Shown piece after piece: positions 63,817 to 64,000 of a stretch of DNA of 64,000 nt. A program made the position numbers and the translations under genes. This DNA comes from Flavobacteriales bacterium UBA1494 (GTDB taxonomy: Bacteria; Bacteroidota; Bacteroidia; Flavobacteriales_E; Vicingaceae). Within the stretch, counting starts at the first letter, position 1. The number at the start of each line of letters is the position of its first letter. The notes below the pieces were generated by a model, which saw nothing but the letters and a program-made list of their open reading frames with translations, searched no databases and was not told where the DNA came from. The stretch covers positions 1-64,000 of the forward strand of contig CAJJAT010000029.1 in the NCBI GenBank assembly GCA_905182175.1, given 5' to 3'.

Positions 63817-64000
63817 TAATCGAATTTTCGATTTTGTTTGATTTCTGCCCGGTGTTTCTTGGATTTTAGTCGTTTTCGGATGGCTGCTTTAGATGGTTTG
63901 GTGCGTTTCCTTTTTTTTTGAGACGCTAAGCTTTCAAACAAGATAAAATAGAATTTTTGGACACACATGTCTTTATTTCTCAATTGCGAACGAGATGCTT
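63813..64000 (-). CDS. arfB: Alternative ribosome-rescue factor ArfB (3' end)
   Basis: The minus-strand frame from the window edge reads ASRSQLRNKDMCVQKFYFIL and ends in a very basic tail (KKRKRTKPSKAAIRKRLKSK, KHRAEIKQNRKFDY). It is the last 61 residues of a YaeJ/ArfB-like peptidyl-tRNA hydrolase. Its GGQ domain lies outside the window; the basic tail enters the empty mRNA channel of stalled ribosomes. The stop (63813-63815) overlaps the RluA stop on the other strand. Confidence 0.88.
   Translation of the reverse strand, partial: ASRSQLRNKDMCVQKFYFILFESLASQKKRKRTKPSKAAIRKRLKSKKHRAEIKQNRKFDY

Noticed and set aside
1-64000. Mobile element, prophage or biosynthetic cluster
   Set aside because: No transposase, integrase, phage structural gene or assembly-line enzyme was seen. 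The gene losses have no flanking repeats that I could find.

Overview
This window is a stretch of chromosome from a low-GC Bacteroidota bacterium, most likely in or near the order Flavobacteriales. Several secreted proteins end in a type IX secretion (T9SS) type A sorting domain (motif YPNPS-G, ending in KLILQ or similar). Promoter-like TAnnTTTG -7 boxes recur, classical Shine-Dalgarno sequences are scarce, and there are SusD/TonB-era lipoprotein families (DUF4249), a mitochondrial-type aconitase, an S6-S18-L9 operon and a class A RNase P RNA. The genus cannot be named from this sequence alone. I saw no tRNA, rRNA, CRISPR array, prophage or insertion sequence.

Layout. 1-356: 3' end of a secreted MAM/T9SS protein with an in-frame TAG exactly at the sorting-domain junction. 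946-6877: a four-gene fatty-acid beta-oxidation operon on the minus strand (MarR regulator, FadN-like dehydrogenase/hydratase, thiolase, acyl-CoA dehydrogenase), with a perfect 24-bp palindrome over its promoter. 7178-12063: an M16 zinc protease lipoprotein and dnaX; dnaX is split by a -1 frameshift at a run of ten A, giving gamma- and tau-like products. 12143-15139: two adjacent degraded secreted genes, a Ycf48/BNR-like T9SS protein and a tyrosinase-like protein. 15328-16468: rpsF-rpsR-rplI. 16558-23204: a small membrane protein, a MacB-like permease, aconitase with a YqeY-like partner, and ComEC. 23290-30298: a tandem pair of very large thermolysin-family (M4) T9SS proteases. 30930-36727: NUDIX, Smr, RNase P RNA, a 1163-residue T9SS MAM/CARDB protein, and a LolD-type ATPase. 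36865-39275: sucC and a small membrane-protein/winged-helix/2TM cassette whose first gene is frameshifted. 39267-46236: methyltransferase, SDR epimerase, barrel protein, universal stress protein, SulP transporter, Maf, UbiA prenyltransferase. 46300-51609: M61 peptidase, SpoIID, LpxB, small membrane protein, SurE. 51834-57302: a decay-rich zone (one large pseudogene, a VOC remnant, another unidentified remnant) among a retropepsin-like protein, a hypothetical protein, an LRR protein and an SPFH lipoprotein. 57553-64000: dnaK, a DUF4249 lipoprotein, panB, a TPR/PD40 protein, an RluA-type pseudouridine synthase, and the 3' end of arfB.

Most of the window is housekeeping: lipid degradation, TCA cycle (aconitase, sucC), translation and ribosome rescue, DNA replication and uptake, lipid A and envelope biogenesis. 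The accessory part is secreted protein, and lesions (frameshifts and nonsense codons) are concentrated there. The most interesting signals are the dnaX frameshift site; the palindrome and the possible short divergent transcript at the beta-oxidation operon; the stop codon at the T9SS junction; a comEC start codon lying inside a terminator-like hairpin; and the SulP transporter with a roughly 195-residue C-terminal extension next to a universal stress protein.
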